Positions 8,667-18,069 of a stretch of 64,000 nt of DNA are shown here, piece by piece. Both the position numbers and the translations under genes were made by a program. The stretch is from positions 620,001 to 684,000 of the forward strand of contig NZ_VIWX01000001.1 of NCBI RefSeq assembly GCF_007829955.1, read 5' to 3'. Each line of letters starts with the position of its first letter. Position 1 is the stretch's first letter. A model generated the notes under the pieces. The model was given only the letters and a program-made list of their open reading frames with translations, searched no databases and was not told where the DNA came from. This DNA comes from Saccharopolyspora dendranthemae (GTDB lineage: Bacteria; Actinomycetota; Actinomycetes; Mycobacteriales; Pseudonocardiaceae).

Positions 8667-10438
8667 GACCGGCCCGCTACTGCGGTCGGAGCGTCGTCGC
8701 CGGACTCCGCCAGCGCCTCGAACTCGTTGACCGCATCGATCTCGTTGCCCATCGACACGTTGGTGACCCGCTCGACCACGACCTCCACCACCACCGGGAC
8801 CCGGTGCTCGGCGACGAGCTTCTTGGCCTGCTCCAAGGCGTCGAAGATGCTCTCGGACTCGAAGACCCGCAGCGCCTTGCACCCCAGCCCCTCGACGACC
8901 TTGACGTGGTCGACGCCGTAGCCGGCGACCTCCGGTGCGTTGATGTTGTCGAAGGCCAGCTGCACGCAGTAGTCCATGTCGAAACCGCGCTGCGCCTGCC
9001 GGATCAGGCCGAGGTAGGCGTTGTTGATGAGCACGTGCACGAACGGGACGTTGAACTGCGCGCCGACCGCGAGCTCCTCCACGAGGAACTGGAAGTCGTA
9101 GTCGCCGGAGACCGCGACCACTGTGGACTCCGGGTCCGCGGTGGCCACCCCGATGGCGGCGGGCACCGTCCAGCCCAGCGGGCCGGCCTGGCCGGCGTTG
9201 ATCCAGTGCCGCGGACGGTAGACGTGCAACATCTGCGCCGCCTGGATCTGCGAGAGCCCGATCGTGGAGACGTAGCGCGTATCAGGTCCGAACGCGCGGT
9301 TCATCTCCTCGTACACCCGCTGCGGCTTGATCGGAGCCGCGTCGAAGTGGGTCTTGCGCAGGAGCCCGGTCTTGCGGACCTGGCACTCCTGGCTCCACCC
9401 GCTGCGGTCGGCGAGCTTGCCGCTCCCCCGCCACTCGCGCGCCACCTCGACGAAGACCTCCAGCGCGGCGCGCGCGTCGGAGACGATCCCGTAGTCCGGG
9501 GCGAAGACGCGCCCGATCTGCGTCGGCTCGACGTCGACGTGGACGAAGGTCCGTCCCCGTCGGTAGGTCTCCAGACCACCGGTGTGCCGGTTGGCCCAGC
9601 GGTTGCCGATGCCGAGCACGAAGTCCGACTCCAGCATCGTCGCGTTGCCGTAGCGGTGCGCGGTCTGCAGTCCGACCATGCCTGCCGACAGCGGGTGGTC
9701 GTCGGGGATCGCGCCCCAGCCCATGAGCGTGGGCACGACCGGAACGCCCAGCGTTTCGGCGAACTCCACGAGCAGGTCGGCAGCGTCGGCGTTGATGACG
9801 CCGCCACCTGCGACGATCAGCGGCCGCTCGGCCGCGTTGAGCATCTCCAGCGCGTGCTCGACCTGCGCTCGGGTCGCCACCGGGGTGGCCACCGGCAGCG
9901 GCTCGTAGGTGTCGATGTCGAACTCGATCTCGGCCAGCTGCACGTCCAGCGGCAGGTCGATCAGCACCGGCCCCGGCCGACCTGAGCGCATCAGCTGGAA
10001 GGCCTTCTGGAAGGTGCCCGGGACCTGAGCGGGTTCGAGCACCGTCACGGCCCACTTGGTGACCGGCTGGGCCACCGACTGGATGTCGACCGCCTGGAAG
10101 TCCTCCTTGTGCAGCTTCGCGACCGGGGCCTGGCCGGTGATGGCCAGGATCGGGATCGAGTCGGCCGATGCGGAGTACAACCCGGTGATCATGTCGGTGC
10201 CCGCGGGACCCGAAGTGCCCACGCACACACCGATGTTGCCCGCATCGGCACGCGTGTAGCCCTCAGCCATGTGGGACGCGGCTTCGACGTGCCGGGCCAG
10301 CACGTGGTGGATGCCGCCGTGCTTCTTCATCGCGCTGTAGAACGGGTTGATCGCGGCGCCGGGCAGCCCGAAGGTCTGCGTGGCGCCCTCCTTCTCCAGG
10401 ATGAGGGCGGCGGCGTCCACGGTGCGCATTCGCGTCAT
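8663..10438 (-). CDS. gcl: Glyoxylate carboligase (tartronate-semialdehyde synthase)
   Basis: 591 aa ThDP enzyme joining two glyoxylates to tartronate semialdehyde plus CO2. It closely follows E. coli Gcl by eye: [48 protein letters not shown]. Residue 51 is Val where other ThDP enzymes have the catalytic Glu, a known diagnostic of Gcl. The ThDP/Mg motif [17 protein letters not shown]...NNAYLGLI is intact near the C-terminus. It sits between glxR and the FAH-family gene, the usual glyoxylate-pathway order. Confidence 0.95.
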   Translation of the reverse strand: MTRMRTVDAAALILEKEGATQTFGLPGAAINPFYSAMKKHGGIHHVLARHVEAASHMAEGYTRADAGNIGVCVGTSGPAGTDMITGLYSASADSIPILAITGQAPVAKLHKEDFQAVDIQSVAQPVTKWAVTVLEPAQVPGTFQKAFQLMRSGRPGPVLIDLPLDVQLAEIEFDIDTYEPLPVATPVATRAQVEHALEMLNAAERPLIVAGGGVINADAADLLVEFAETLGVPVVPTLMGWGAIPDDHPLSAGMVGLQTAHRYGNATMLESDFVLGIGNRWANRHTGGLETYRRGRTFVHVDVEPTQIGRVFAPDYGIVSDARAALEVFVEVAREWRGSGKLADRSGWSQECQVRKTGLLRKTHFDAAPIKPQRVYEEMNRAFGPDTRYVSTIGLSQIQAAQMLHVYRPRHWINAGQAGPLGWTVPAAIGVATADPESTVVAVSGDYDFQFLVEELAVGAQFNVPFVHVLINNAYLGLIRQAQRGFDMDYCVQLAFDNINAPEVAGYGVDHVKVVEGLGCKALRVFESESIFDALEQAKKLVAEHRVPVVVEVVVERVTNVSMGNEIDAVNEFEALAESGDDAPTAVAGRS

Positions 10439-10462
10439 GTTCGTCCTCGTTTCGGCGGAGGG

Positions 10463-11347
10463 TCAGGTGTCGCTGAGACCGGAGAGTCGTTCGACGCCGC
10501 GCAGCAGCGCGGAGTGGTCGAGCCCGCCGTCACCGTGGGCGCGAGCGGAGGCCATCAGCTGCGCGAGCAGCGAGCCCAGCGGCACGACAGCACCGGATTC
10601 GCGGGCGGCGGCGGTGACGATGCCCAGGTCCTTGTGGTGCAGGTCGATGCGGAAACCGGGGGCGAAGCTGCGGTCGAGCATGTTCCGGCGCTTCTGCTCC
10701 AGCACCGCCGACCCGGCGAGCCCGCCGCCGAGAACTTCCAGCGCTGCTTCGGTGTCCACGCCGTAGGATTCGACGAACACCACCGCTTCCGCCAGCGCCT
10801 GGATGTTCGAGGCGACGATCAGCTGGTTCGCGGCCTTGACGGTCTGCCCAGCTCCGGTCGGGCCGACGTGCACGACGGTCTTGCCGACGTGCTCGAAGAC
10901 CTGTTCCGCGGCGGCGAAGTCCTCGTCGGACCCACCGACCATGATGGACAGAGCGGCGTTCTTGGCGCCCGCCTCACCGCCCGAGACCGGGGCGTCGAGC
11001 AGCCGGAAGCCCTTGTCCGACGCTTCCCGGGCGAGCTCGATGGTGACGTCCGGCCGGATGCTGGAGAAGTCGATGATCAGCGCGTTCGGCTTGGCGTTGG
11101 CGTAGACCCCGCCCTCACCGGTGAGCACGTCACGCACGTCGGGGCTGTCGGGAACCATCACGCAGACGATCTCGGCGCCCGCGACGGCCTCGGCGATCGA
11201 GCCTGCCGTGCTGCCGCCCGCGGCCGTGAGCGGGCCGTACTTGTCCGGCGAGAGGTTGTATCCGGTCACGTCGTGGCCGGCGTTGGCGAGGTGCACGGCC
11301 ATGGGACTGCCCATGACACCCAGGCCGATGAACGCGATCGAGCTCAT
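10463..11347 (-). CDS. glxR: 2-hydroxy-3-oxopropionate (tartronate semialdehyde) reductase
   Basis: 294 aa beta-hydroxyacid dehydrogenase. The N-terminal Rossmann motif IAFIGLGVMGSPMAVHLANAG, the substrate signature DAPVSGGEAGAKNAALSIMVGG and the catalytic-Lys region GQTVKAANQLIV are all present. It reduces tartronate semialdehyde to D-glycerate with NAD(P)H. It is 24 nt upstream of gcl and 29 nt downstream of hyi. The name garR would fit the same chemistry; glxR is chosen for the glyoxylate context. Confidence 0.92.
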   Translation of the reverse strand: MSSIAFIGLGVMGSPMAVHLANAGHDVTGYNLSPDKYGPLTAAGGSTAGSIAEAVAGAEIVCVMVPDSPDVRDVLTGEGGVYANAKPNALIIDFSSIRPDVTIELAREASDKGFRLLDAPVSGGEAGAKNAALSIMVGGSDEDFAAAEQVFEHVGKTVVHVGPTGAGQTVKAANQLIVASNIQALAEAVVFVESYGVDTEAALEVLGGGLAGSAVLEQKRRNMLDRSFAPGFRIDLHHKDLGIVTAAARESGAVVPLGSLLAQLMASARAHGDGGLDHSALLRGVERLSGLSDT

Positions 11348-11376
11348 GTCTTGCTTCCTCCTCGAAGTTCTGTCGT

Positions 11377-12189
11377 TCAGCTGCGGCGCTCGCGCGGGAG
11401 CCAGTCGAAGGGGCCCGCTTGGCCGCTGGCCTTGTACTCCAGACCGACCCAGCCGCGGTAGCCGCCGTTCTCGATCGCGGCGAGCTGGCGCTGCAGCGGC
11501 AGGGATCCCGTGCCCGGCTCGTTGCGGCCCGGGTTGTCGGCGATCTGCACGTGGGCGATGCGGTCGACGTGGTCGGCGATGACCTTGTCGACGTCGTCGC
11601 CGTTGGCCGCGAGGTGGTACAGGTCGGCGAGCAGCCCGAGGTTGGTGGCGCCCGAGTCCGCCTGCACGCGGTCGATGACCGCGAGGGCGTCGGCGGCGGT
11701 CCGCAACGGGTACGGCTGCGGGCCGCTGACCGGCTCGACCAGCACCGTTCCGCCGATCCGCGCGGCCGACCGGGCCGCGAGCGCGAGGTTCTCCAGCGCC
11801 AGGGCGTCCTGCTCCTCCGGCGAGGCGTCGTCGACGCGATTGCCGTAGAGGGCGTTGAACGCGGTGCAGCCCAGGCGCTCGCCGATCTCGACCGTGAGGT
11901 CGATGTTGTCGCGGAACTCGCGGCTGCGCGCCGGCCACGAGACCAGACCGCGCTCACCCCCGGGCATGTTGCCCGCGAAGAAGTTCAGCCCGACCAGCCG
12001 CACTCCCGCCTCGTCGATGGCGCGCACGAAGGCGTCCACGTCGCGCTGCGCGGGCACCGCGGTGTCGAAGGGCCACCAGAACTCCACGGCGTCGAACCCG
12101 GCCGCCTTGGCCGCGGCCGGTCGCTCCAGCAGCGGCAGGTCGGTGAGCAGGATCGAGCAGTTGACCTCGTAGGGCAGTGCGTGACTCAT
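11377..12189 (-). CDS. hyi: Hydroxypyruvate isomerase
   Basis: 270 aa TIM-barrel protein of the xylose-isomerase-like family. Recognisable Hyi segments are FDAVEFWWPFD, LVGLNFFAGNMPGGERGL, TAFNALYGNR, VLVEPVSGPQPYPL, LGLLADLYHLAANGDD and HVQIADNPGRNEPGTG, holding the acidic/His metal ligands. It interconverts hydroxypyruvate and tartronate semialdehyde. First gene of the operon, preceded by AAGGGGACGGCTGCG and the promoter at 12242-12270. Confidence 0.93.
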   Translation of the reverse strand: MSHALPYEVNCSILLTDLPLLERPAAAKAAGFDAVEFWWPFDTAVPAQRDVDAFVRAIDEAGVRLVGLNFFAGNMPGGERGLVSWPARSREFRDNIDLTVEIGERLGCTAFNALYGNRVDDASPEEQDALALENLALAARSAARIGGTVLVEPVSGPQPYPLRTAADALAVIDRVQADSGATNLGLLADLYHLAANGDDVDKVIADHVDRIAHVQIADNPGRNEPGTGSLPLQRQLAAIENGGYRGWVGLEYKASGQAGPFDWLPRERRS

Positions 12190-12241
12190 CGCAGCCGTCC
12201 CCTTAATTCCGTATCGCGGATGTATATTTCCGGTTTCCAAA

Positions 12242-12270
12242 ATAGTGGCCGTCATCACCGGGTTTGTCAA
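12242..12270 (-). promoter_or_regulatory. Sigma-70-type promoter of the hyi-glxR-gcl operon
   Basis: On the minus strand, TTGACA (12265-12270), a 17-nt spacer and CACTAT (12242-12247) are spaced ideally, giving a leader of about 45 nt before hyi. Downstream, GGAAACCGGAAA forms a direct repeat that could be a regulator site. Confidence 0.65.
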
Positions 12271-12397
12271 CACTTTGTTTAACGCCCCCGGGCTCGCCTC
12301 CCCCGCCACCGACCACGAACCACGCGCACGAAGAGCGCAGGAATCGTCGGTGCGAAAACCGCAGGATTCGGGGTCGCGACTGGGTAGCGTGGGCGGG

Positions 12398-13084
12398 GTG
12401 AGGCGCCCGCACGTACTGCTCAGCGTTGCCGTGAGCGCGGACGGCTGCATCGACGACGTGGGCGCGCAGCGGTTCCCGCTGTCCAACGCCGCGGACTTCG
12501 ACCACGTCGATCAGATGCGCTCGGAGTCGGACGCGATCCTGCTCGGCGCGGGAACGGTCCGGAAGGACGACCCGCGCCTGCTCGTCCGTTGCGCGCACCG
12601 GTGCGCGCAACGGGCCGCGCGCGGACGTCCGGAGCACCCGCTCAAGGTCGTCGTCACCGGCAGCGGCGAGCTCGACCCGGCGTCACGGCTGTGGCACCTC
12701 GAAGGCGGAAAGCTCGTCTACACCACCGACTCCGGCGCGGCCGCAGCCCGGAGGTCACTGGCCGATCTGACCGAAATCGCTTCTCTCGGACGAACGCTCG
12801 ACTTCGGCGCGCTGCTCGACGACCTGGCCGAACGCGGCGTCGAGCGACTCCTGGTCGAGGGCGGCACCGGCATCCACACCGAGTTCCTCAGAGCGGGACT
12901 GGCCGACGAGATCCGCATGGCGATCGCGCCGATGTTCATCGGGCAGGCCGCTGCGCCGCGCTTCCTGAACCCCGCCGAGTTCCCCGGCGGCCCCGCCCGC
13001 CGCTTCCACCTCGAAGACGTGGCGAAGATCGGCGATGTGGCCGTGCTGCGCTACTTCCCGAACATCGATTCCGAGACCGGCTGA
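12398..13084 (+). CDS. RibD C-terminal-like pyrimidine reductase
   Basis: 228 aa from a GTG. The DHFR-like fold of RibD_C is clear: LLSVAVSADGCIDD at the N-terminus, AILLGAGTVRKDDPRLLVR and the C-terminal GVERLLVEGGTGIHTEFLRAGLADEI. Such enzymes reduce the ribosylamino side chain of the riboflavin-pathway pyrimidine with NADPH. It stands alone from riboflavin genes but beside a GTP cyclohydrolase II-like enzyme, a creatininase-family protein and a PTPS-fold protein, so it probably works on a related pyrimidine. Divergent from hyi; convergent with the CDP-alcohol phosphotransferase gene with a 149-nt overlap. Confidence 0.85.
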   Translation: MRRPHVLLSVAVSADGCIDDVGAQRFPLSNAADFDHVDQMRSESDAILLGAGTVRKDDPRLLVRCAHRCAQRAARGRPEHPLKVVVTGSGELDPASRLWHLEGGKLVYTTDSGAAAARRSLADLTEIASLGRTLDFGALLDDLAERGVERLLVEGGTGIHTEFLRAGLADEIRMAIAPMFIGQAAAPRFLNPAEFPGGPARRFHLEDVAKIGDVAVLRYFPNIDSETG

Positions 13085-13745
13085 GCCACAGCACGTCCCG
13101 CCCGAACGACCACAGGAGTGCCAGCAGCGCCAACGCGATCAGCTCGCGTGCGCGCGGCACGATCCCCGAGGACGCGGCGACGAGCACGATCCCCTGCACC
13201 GCGGCGACGGTCTTGCGGGCCAGGCTCGGCGGCAGCCCGGCGCGAAGCCACGGCGCGGCCCAGGAAGCGGCCCCGAACGCGTAGCGCATCGCTCCGATCG
13301 TCAGCACCCACCACCCGAACGCCACCGAGACGTGCGCGCTGAGCACCAGGATCAGGAACGCGTCGACCTCCATGTCCAGCCGCGCGCCGAACTCCGACAC
13401 CGTCCCGGTGCGCCGGGCCAGCTTCCCGTCGACGAAGTCGCTGATCAACGCCAGCACTCCGAGCACGACGATGATCGTCGGCTCCGCGCGGTCGACCACC
13501 AGGGCGGTGATCACGATGGTCAGCACCGCGCGGACCAGCGTGATGCGGTCGGCGGGGTGCAGCGACGTCCTGCCGTGCCGTCGCATCGCGCGTCGCAGCA
13601 GCCCTCCGACGACGATCGCGCAGACGATCCCCGCTGCCCAGCCGACCGGCCCGAGACCGGTCGTCGCAGCCACCGCGGCGAGCGCGCCGACCTGGACAGC
13701 GGCCCACGCCAGGTGCTCGGCTGTGTTGCGGTGGAGTTCGATCAT
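12936..13745 (-). CDS. CDP-alcohol phosphatidyltransferase family membrane protein
   Basis: 269 aa, six or so hydrophobic helices. The family motif D-x2-D-G-x2-A-R-x8-G-x3-D-x3-D is recognisable as DFVDGKLARRTGTVSEFGARLDMEVD. Enzymes of this family move a phospho-alcohol from a CDP-alcohol onto another alcohol. The last ~55 residues are a low-complexity Arg/Ser/Gly tail read antisense through the end of the reductase gene, so the functional protein may end near DVLWLSRSR. The start lies only 26 nt from that of the divergent dehydrogenase gene. Confidence 0.8.
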   Translation of the reverse strand: MIELHRNTAEHLAWAAVQVGALAAVAATTGLGPVGWAAGIVCAIVVGGLLRRAMRRHGRTSLHPADRITLVRAVLTIVITALVVDRAEPTIIVVLGVLALISDFVDGKLARRTGTVSEFGARLDMEVDAFLILVLSAHVSVAFGWWVLTIGAMRYAFGAASWAAPWLRAGLPPSLARKTVAAVQGIVLVAASSGIVPRARELIALALLALLWSFGRDVLWLSRSRNRCSGSSAARPHRRSSPRLRGGSGGRGRRGTRRGSGSAAQRPAR

Positions 13746-13771
13746 CGCCACCCTGGTTTCGGAGGTCGTCC

Positions 13772-14743
13772 ATGGCTGAGGCCGCACGAGCATTGTGGGT
13801 CACTTCGGCGGGCAAGTGCGAGATTCGGCCCGTCGCGCTCCCGGCGTGTCCGCCGGATCAGGTCGAGGTGCGCACCCTGCACTCGGCGGTGAGCAGGGGA
13901 ACCGAAAGCCTCGTGCTGCAGGGGCGAATCCCCTCCTCCCAGCACCAGCGGATGCGGGCTCCGTTCCAGGAGGGCGAGTTCCCGTGGCCGGTCAAGTACG
14001 GCTACCTCAACGTCGGCGTGGTCGAGACCGGCCCGCCCGGGTGGGAAGGGCGAACCGTGTTCTGCCTGTTCCCGCACCAGACCCGCTACGTGGTCCCGGT
14101 CGACGCGGTCACGCCCGTGCCGCCCGAGGTGCCGCCGGAGCGCGCCGTGCTGGCCGGCACCGTCGAGACCGCGATCAACGCCCTGTGGGACGCGGCTCCG
14201 CTGCTCGGCGATCGCGTCTCCGTCGTCGGCGGCGGGATGGTCGGGTGCGCGGTGACCGCGCTCCTGGCGCGCTTCCCAGGCGTCGAGGTGCAGCTGGTGG
14301 ACGTCGATCCCGCGCGCGAGGCGACCGCGAACGCGCTCGGCGCGTCCTTCGCGACACCGGAGAACGCCGTCGGGGATCGCGACCTGGTGGTGCACGCCAG
14401 CGCCAGCGAGGAGGGCCTGACCCGGTCGCTGGAACTGCTCGCGGCGGAGGGCCGCGTGGTGGAGCTGAGCTGGTACGGCGATCGGCGGGTGAGCCTGCCG
14501 CTGGGCGAGTTCTTCCACTCCCGGCGGCTCACCATCCGCAGCAGCCAGGTCGGGGTGGTGGCACATCCGCGCCGCGACCACGGCGAGCGGATGGCGCTGG
14601 CGCTCCGGCTCCTCGCCGATCCGGTCTTCGACTCCCTGATCACCGGGCAGAGCCGCTTCGAGGAGATGCCGGAACTGCTCTCCGGCGAACTTCCGGCGCT
14701 GTGCCACCGGATTGACTACGGTGCGGACCATGCTCGCCGGTGA
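13772..14743 (+). CDS. Zinc-type MDR dehydrogenase lacking the catalytic Cys
   Basis: 323 aa medium-chain dehydrogenase/reductase. Residues ~35-50 read HSAVSRGTESLVLQG, where zinc enzymes have C-G-T-D; the SRGTE form is seen in BchC-like members, so the usual zinc site is absent. The Rossmann motif VSVVGGGMVGCAVTALLAR is intact and followed by QLVDVDPAR, an NAD(P) acceptor loop. A strong ribosome site GGAGG precedes the ATG. It is co-transcribed with the creatininase-family gene. It probably oxidises or reduces an intermediate of the cluster's unknown pathway. Confidence 0.85.
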   Translation: MAEAARALWVTSAGKCEIRPVALPACPPDQVEVRTLHSAVSRGTESLVLQGRIPSSQHQRMRAPFQEGEFPWPVKYGYLNVGVVETGPPGWEGRTVFCLFPHQTRYVVPVDAVTPVPPEVPPERAVLAGTVETAINALWDAAPLLGDRVSVVGGGMVGCAVTALLARFPGVEVQLVDVDPAREATANALGASFATPENAVGDRDLVVHASASEEGLTRSLELLAAEGRVVELSWYGDRRVSLPLGEFFHSRRLTIRSSQVGVVAHPRRDHGERMALALRLLADPVFDSLITGQSRFEEMPELLSGELPALCHRIDYGADHARR

Positions 14744-15419
14744 CACGACGGAGGACGTGCGGAATCGCGGGGCCGATGTCGCGGTGCTCCCGATCGGCAG
14801 CCTCGAGCAGCACGGCGCCCACCTGCCGCTGGTGACCGACACGGTCATCGCCTGCACGATCGCGCGTGAGCTCGCCGCCGCCCACCCGGTGCAGCTGCTG
14901 TCCCCGGTGACGATCTCCTGCTCGCAGGAGCACTCCGGCTGGCCGGGAACCGTGAGCATCTCCGCGCGGACGCTGAGCCTGGTGGTCGCCGACGTGTTCG
15001 ACTCGCTGCGCCGCTCGGGGGTGCCGAAGCTGGTGCTGGTCAACGGTCACGGCGGCAACTACGTGCTGTCCAACGTGGTCCAGGAGGCCGCCGGGGACAT
15101 GGCGCTGTTCCCGATGCCCGGTGACTGGGACGCCGCGCGCTCCGCCGCGGGCGTCGAGACGCCGTCCCGCAGCGACATGCACGCGGGCGAGGTGGAGACC
15201 TCGATCCTGCTGCACGCCCACCCCGAGCTGGTCCGGCCCGGGTACGAGACCGGCGATCACCTCGCCGACGACCGCAGGCACCTGCTCACCACCGGGATGC
15301 CGCGCTACGCCGAGTCGGGCGTGATCGGGAGGCCGTCGCTGGCCTCAGCCGACAAGGGACGCGACCTTCTCTCCGCTCTCGTCACGACCTTCGGCGACCA
15401 CCTCGCGGCGCTGCGCTGA
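14730..15419 (+). CDS. Creatininase-family metallo-amidohydrolase
   Basis: 229 aa. Metal-binding residues of the family are present in order: PIGSLEQHGAHLPL, D of TDTVIA, VNGHGGNYVLS and the late Glu of AGEVETSILL. Known members include creatininase, mycofactocin peptidase MftE and archaeal ArfB, which deformylates the formylamino-pyrimidine made from GTP. Given the atypical GTP cyclohydrolase II and RibD-like reductase nearby, an ArfB-like deformylase is the most attractive guess, but unproven. Starts at TTG 14712 or GTG 14721 are also possible; ATG 14730 matches the usual family start. Confidence 0.85.
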   Translation: MLAGDTTEDVRNRGADVAVLPIGSLEQHGAHLPLVTDTVIACTIARELAAAHPVQLLSPVTISCSQEHSGWPGTVSISARTLSLVVADVFDSLRRSGVPKLVLVNGHGGNYVLSNVVQEAAGDMALFPMPGDWDAARSAAGVETPSRSDMHAGEVETSILLHAHPELVRPGYETGDHLADDRRHLLTTGMPRYAESGVIGRPSLASADKGRDLLSALVTTFGDHLAALR

Positions 15420-16283
15420 ACGCCGGAGGAGCACCAGAGCACCCGGCAGCGCGGCGACGACCGCGAGCACGCCGTAGACCACCGCGGTCGCCAGGCCCAG
15501 TGCCGGGACGAGCCCGGTGGCGGCGAAGGCGACCGCCAGGAACGCCTCCCGCGGCCCCCACCCGCCGACGTTGACGGGCAGGGCCATCACCAGCAGCGCC
15601 AGCACGAACAGCGGGAGCAGCGTCTCGAACGGCACGTCAGCGCCCGCGACCCGCGCGGCGACCAGGAACATCGCCAGGTGCCCCGCGACCGTCACGACCG
15701 AGGAGACCGCCACGGGACCGGCCGCCCGCAGGGTGAACACGCCGCGACGCGCGTCCCGCCAGAGCGCCAGCACCGCCCGGCGCACCGCCGGGACCAGCAG
15801 GCTCAGGCCCGCCAGGGCCGCGACGACGATCAGCCCCGGACCGAGGTGGAACGGCAGCGACGGGCCGGTGACCAGGACGGCTCCCGCGACGGCGACGAGG
15901 GCGAGCTGCCCGGCGAAGCGTTCCAGCACGACGGCTCGGACACCGGCGCCGATGTCGCCGGAACGGTGGCCGTGGCTGACGGCTCGGTGCACGTCTCCGA
16001 GCACTCCGGCGGGCAGCACCGCGTTGAGCAGCAGCGCGCGGTAGTAGTCGGCCACGGCGACGCGCAGCGGCAGCCGCAGACCGAGACCGCGCGCGACCAC
16101 GCACCAGCGCCACGCGCTGCAGCCGGTGGTGACCAGCCCGATTCCCAGCGCCGCGAGCACCGCGGGCGGGTCGATCGACCGCACGCCGTCCAGGAACGCG
16201 TCCGTGCCCAGCCGCCACACCAGCACCGCGAGGATGCCGACCGCCACGAGAACGCGCAGCCAGGGCCACATCCGCCGGATCAC
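15345..16283 (-). CDS. Flippase-like (LPG synthase TM / UPF0104) membrane protein
   Basis: 312 aa with about eight hydrophobic helices. The conserved polar motif GVLGDVHRAVSHGH and the late GGWGPREAFLAV are characteristic of the UPF0104/AglD/LPG-synthase transmembrane family, several members of which handle lipid-linked or hydrophobic substrates. GTG start overlaps the upstream stop (GTGA). Its 3' end overlaps the convergent creatininase-family gene by 75 nt. It ends a four-gene fully overlapping operon (PTPS-fold, GT4, methyltransferase, this gene), suggesting the pathway product is membrane-associated or exported. Confidence 0.85.
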   Translation of the reverse strand: MIRRMWPWLRVLVAVGILAVLVWRLGTDAFLDGVRSIDPPAVLAALGIGLVTTGCSAWRWCVVARGLGLRLPLRVAVADYYRALLLNAVLPAGVLGDVHRAVSHGHRSGDIGAGVRAVVLERFAGQLALVAVAGAVLVTGPSLPFHLGPGLIVVAALAGLSLLVPAVRRAVLALWRDARRGVFTLRAAGPVAVSSVVTVAGHLAMFLVAARVAGADVPFETLLPLFVLALLVMALPVNVGGWGPREAFLAVAFAATGLVPALGLATAVVYGVLAVVAALPGALVLLRRSAQRREVVAEGRDESGEKVASLVG

Positions 16284-17053
16284 GCCGACTCCCCCGGCAT
16301 CGCCAGCAGATCGGCGTGGTGGACCACGACCCGCACGTCCCCGGTCCGCCGGCGCAGGTAGCCGGACTCCTCCGGGAGCAGGTCCGGATCCTGCTCGCAC
16401 GCGGCGCCGACCCAGCCGCGCAGCCACTCCTCGGCCAGCGGACCCGGCCCGAGCCGCCAGGGGCTCGGCCGGGTGAGGACCCCCGCGCCGAGCGCTTCGA
16501 ACGCGTCGACGGCGACCGGCACCGCGTCGGGTCCCAGCAGGTGACGGCGCTGGTGCCGGTTGAACGCGGCTTCGAACCGCGCGTCCAGCGGCTCCACCGG
16601 ATCGAGTTCGACGCGGCCCACCACGGTCAGCGTCAGCAGTGCGGGACAGCGGGCTTCGACGCACGCGGCGGCCAGCGCGCGCACCTCGGCGGGGGTGAGC
16701 ACGTCGAGCAGGGCCGAGGCCGTGACCAGCGAGGTTCCGTGGAGATCGGGTCCGCGCAGGGCGGCCAGATCGCCGTGGCGGAGCTCGACCGTGACGTCGT
16801 CACCGGTCACCGTCGCGCCCGCGAGTTCCAGGAGGCGCGGGTCCCGGTCGTGCAGCACCCAGTGCTGCGGTCCGTCGAGGTGCCCGGTCAGCCAGCGGCC
16901 CATGGAGCCGGTGCCGCAGCCCAGGTCGCGGATGACCAGGCGCGACTTCGGCAGCGACTCGCGCAGCGGTACCAGCAGGTCCGCCGCGCGGGCCTCGGCA
17001 TCGGCGCGTTCGCGGAGCGTCAGCCACTCCGGGGCGAAACCGGCGGCGGTCAT
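16280..17053 (-). CDS. Class I SAM-dependent methyltransferase
   Basis: 257 aa. The SAM motif I is IRDLGCGTGSMGRWL, followed by an acidic motif II region (VLHDRDPRLL) and motif III/IV (SLVTASALLDVLTPAE). The C-terminal domain has no family-specific signature I recognise. It overlaps its neighbours by 4 nt on both sides in the PTPS-fold/GT4/methyltransferase/flippase operon and probably methylates a biosynthetic intermediate or sugar of that pathway. Confidence 0.85.
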   Translation of the reverse strand: MTAAGFAPEWLTLRERADAEARAADLLVPLRESLPKSRLVIRDLGCGTGSMGRWLTGHLDGPQHWVLHDRDPRLLELAGATVTGDDVTVELRHGDLAALRGPDLHGTSLVTASALLDVLTPAEVRALAAACVEARCPALLTLTVVGRVELDPVEPLDARFEAAFNRHQRRHLLGPDAVPVAVDAFEALGAGVLTRPSPWRLGPGPLAEEWLRGWVGAACEQDPDLLPEESGYLRRRTGDVRVVVHHADLLAMPGESA

Positions 17054-18069
17054 GCCTCCAGGCTAGCCAGCGCCGCGCCCAGCTGCCGCGCGTTCGCCGA
17101 CCACGTCTGCAGCTCCTCCCTGCGTCGGCGCGCCGCCGCCCGCATCCCGGACCGGAACCCGGGGTCACCCACCCACCGGTGCAGGGCCTCGGCGAGCGCA
17201 CCGGGATCGCCGGGTGGCAGGAGCAGGCCGCCGTCGCCGAGCGCGTCCGGGGTGGCGCTGGCCATCACCGGGATGCCGCGCGCCAGCGCCTCGGTCACGG
17301 CCATGCCGTAGGTCTCGGCGCGGGAGGGGTGCACCAGCAGGTCGGCGGCGGCGTAGGCGTCGCCGAGATCGGCACCTGTCAGCGGGCCGCGCAGGGTCAC
17401 CCGCCGGCCGAGCCCGTGCTGCTCGATCAGCGCCCGGAGCAGGTCCAGGGTGGCAGGATCGGGCTGCGGTCCGACGACGTCGCAGGTCAGGGACGTTCCC
17501 GCGAGCGCTTCGAGCAGGACGTCGTGGCCCTTCCGAGGCGTCACCGAGGCGACGCAGAGGATCCGCGACACGCCGTCGGTGCCGGGCGAGAGGGGCGCCG
17601 GTTCCGTCCCGGGCGCAGCGGTGCGCACGCGGTCGGGGTGGAGTCCGTGGTGGTCCACGAGCCGCTGCGCGGCCTGCGGGCTGGTGCTGATGACGAGATC
17701 GGCCGCGCGCAGCGTCCGGCGTTCGGCGGCGTCGAGCATCGCGGCCTCGTCCGGGTTCAGCCCGGTCTCGTCCGCCAGCGGCAGGTGGACCAGCACCGCG
17801 ATCCGCAGCCGGCCCGCGTGGGCCCCGACCACCTCGGGAACGCCGCAGGCCACGAGCCCGTCGAGCAGCACCGCTCCCCCGTCGGCGACGGCGGCGAGCA
17901 CGTCGGACAACCGGGCCCGCGCCGCCTCGTCCGGCCGTGGCCAGGTTCCCGCGACGGCGACCTCCCGCACGTCGAACCCGAGCGCCGAGAGCCCGGCGGC
18001 GGCGTGTGCGTCGTAGGCGTTGCCGCCGCTGGGGTGCTGGGCATCCGGGAGGACGAAGTGGACTCTCAC
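17050..18069 (-). CDS. GT4-family glycosyltransferase
   Basis: 339 aa GT-B glycosyltransferase. The N-terminal domain opens with [20 protein letters not shown], the glycine-rich acceptor loop. The C-terminal domain holds [17 protein letters not shown] and the donor-binding [22 protein letters not shown] (E-x7-E motif). It probably transfers a nucleotide-sugar residue to the cluster's product. GTG start overlaps the PTPS-fold gene stop (GTGA). Confidence 0.9.
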   Translation of the reverse strand: MRVHFVLPDAQHPSGGNAYDAHAAAGLSALGFDVREVAVAGTWPRPDEAARARLSDVLAAVADGGAVLLDGLVACGVPEVVGAHAGRLRIAVLVHLPLADETGLNPDEAAMLDAAERRTLRAADLVISTSPQAAQRLVDHHGLHPDRVRTAAPGTEPAPLSPGTDGVSRILCVASVTPRKGHDVLLEALAGTSLTCDVVGPQPDPATLDLLRALIEQHGLGRRVTLRGPLTGADLGDAYAAADLLVHPSRAETYGMAVTEALARGIPVMASATPDALGDGGLLLPPGDPGALAEALHRWVGDPGFRSGMRAAARRRREELQTWSANARQLGAALASLEA

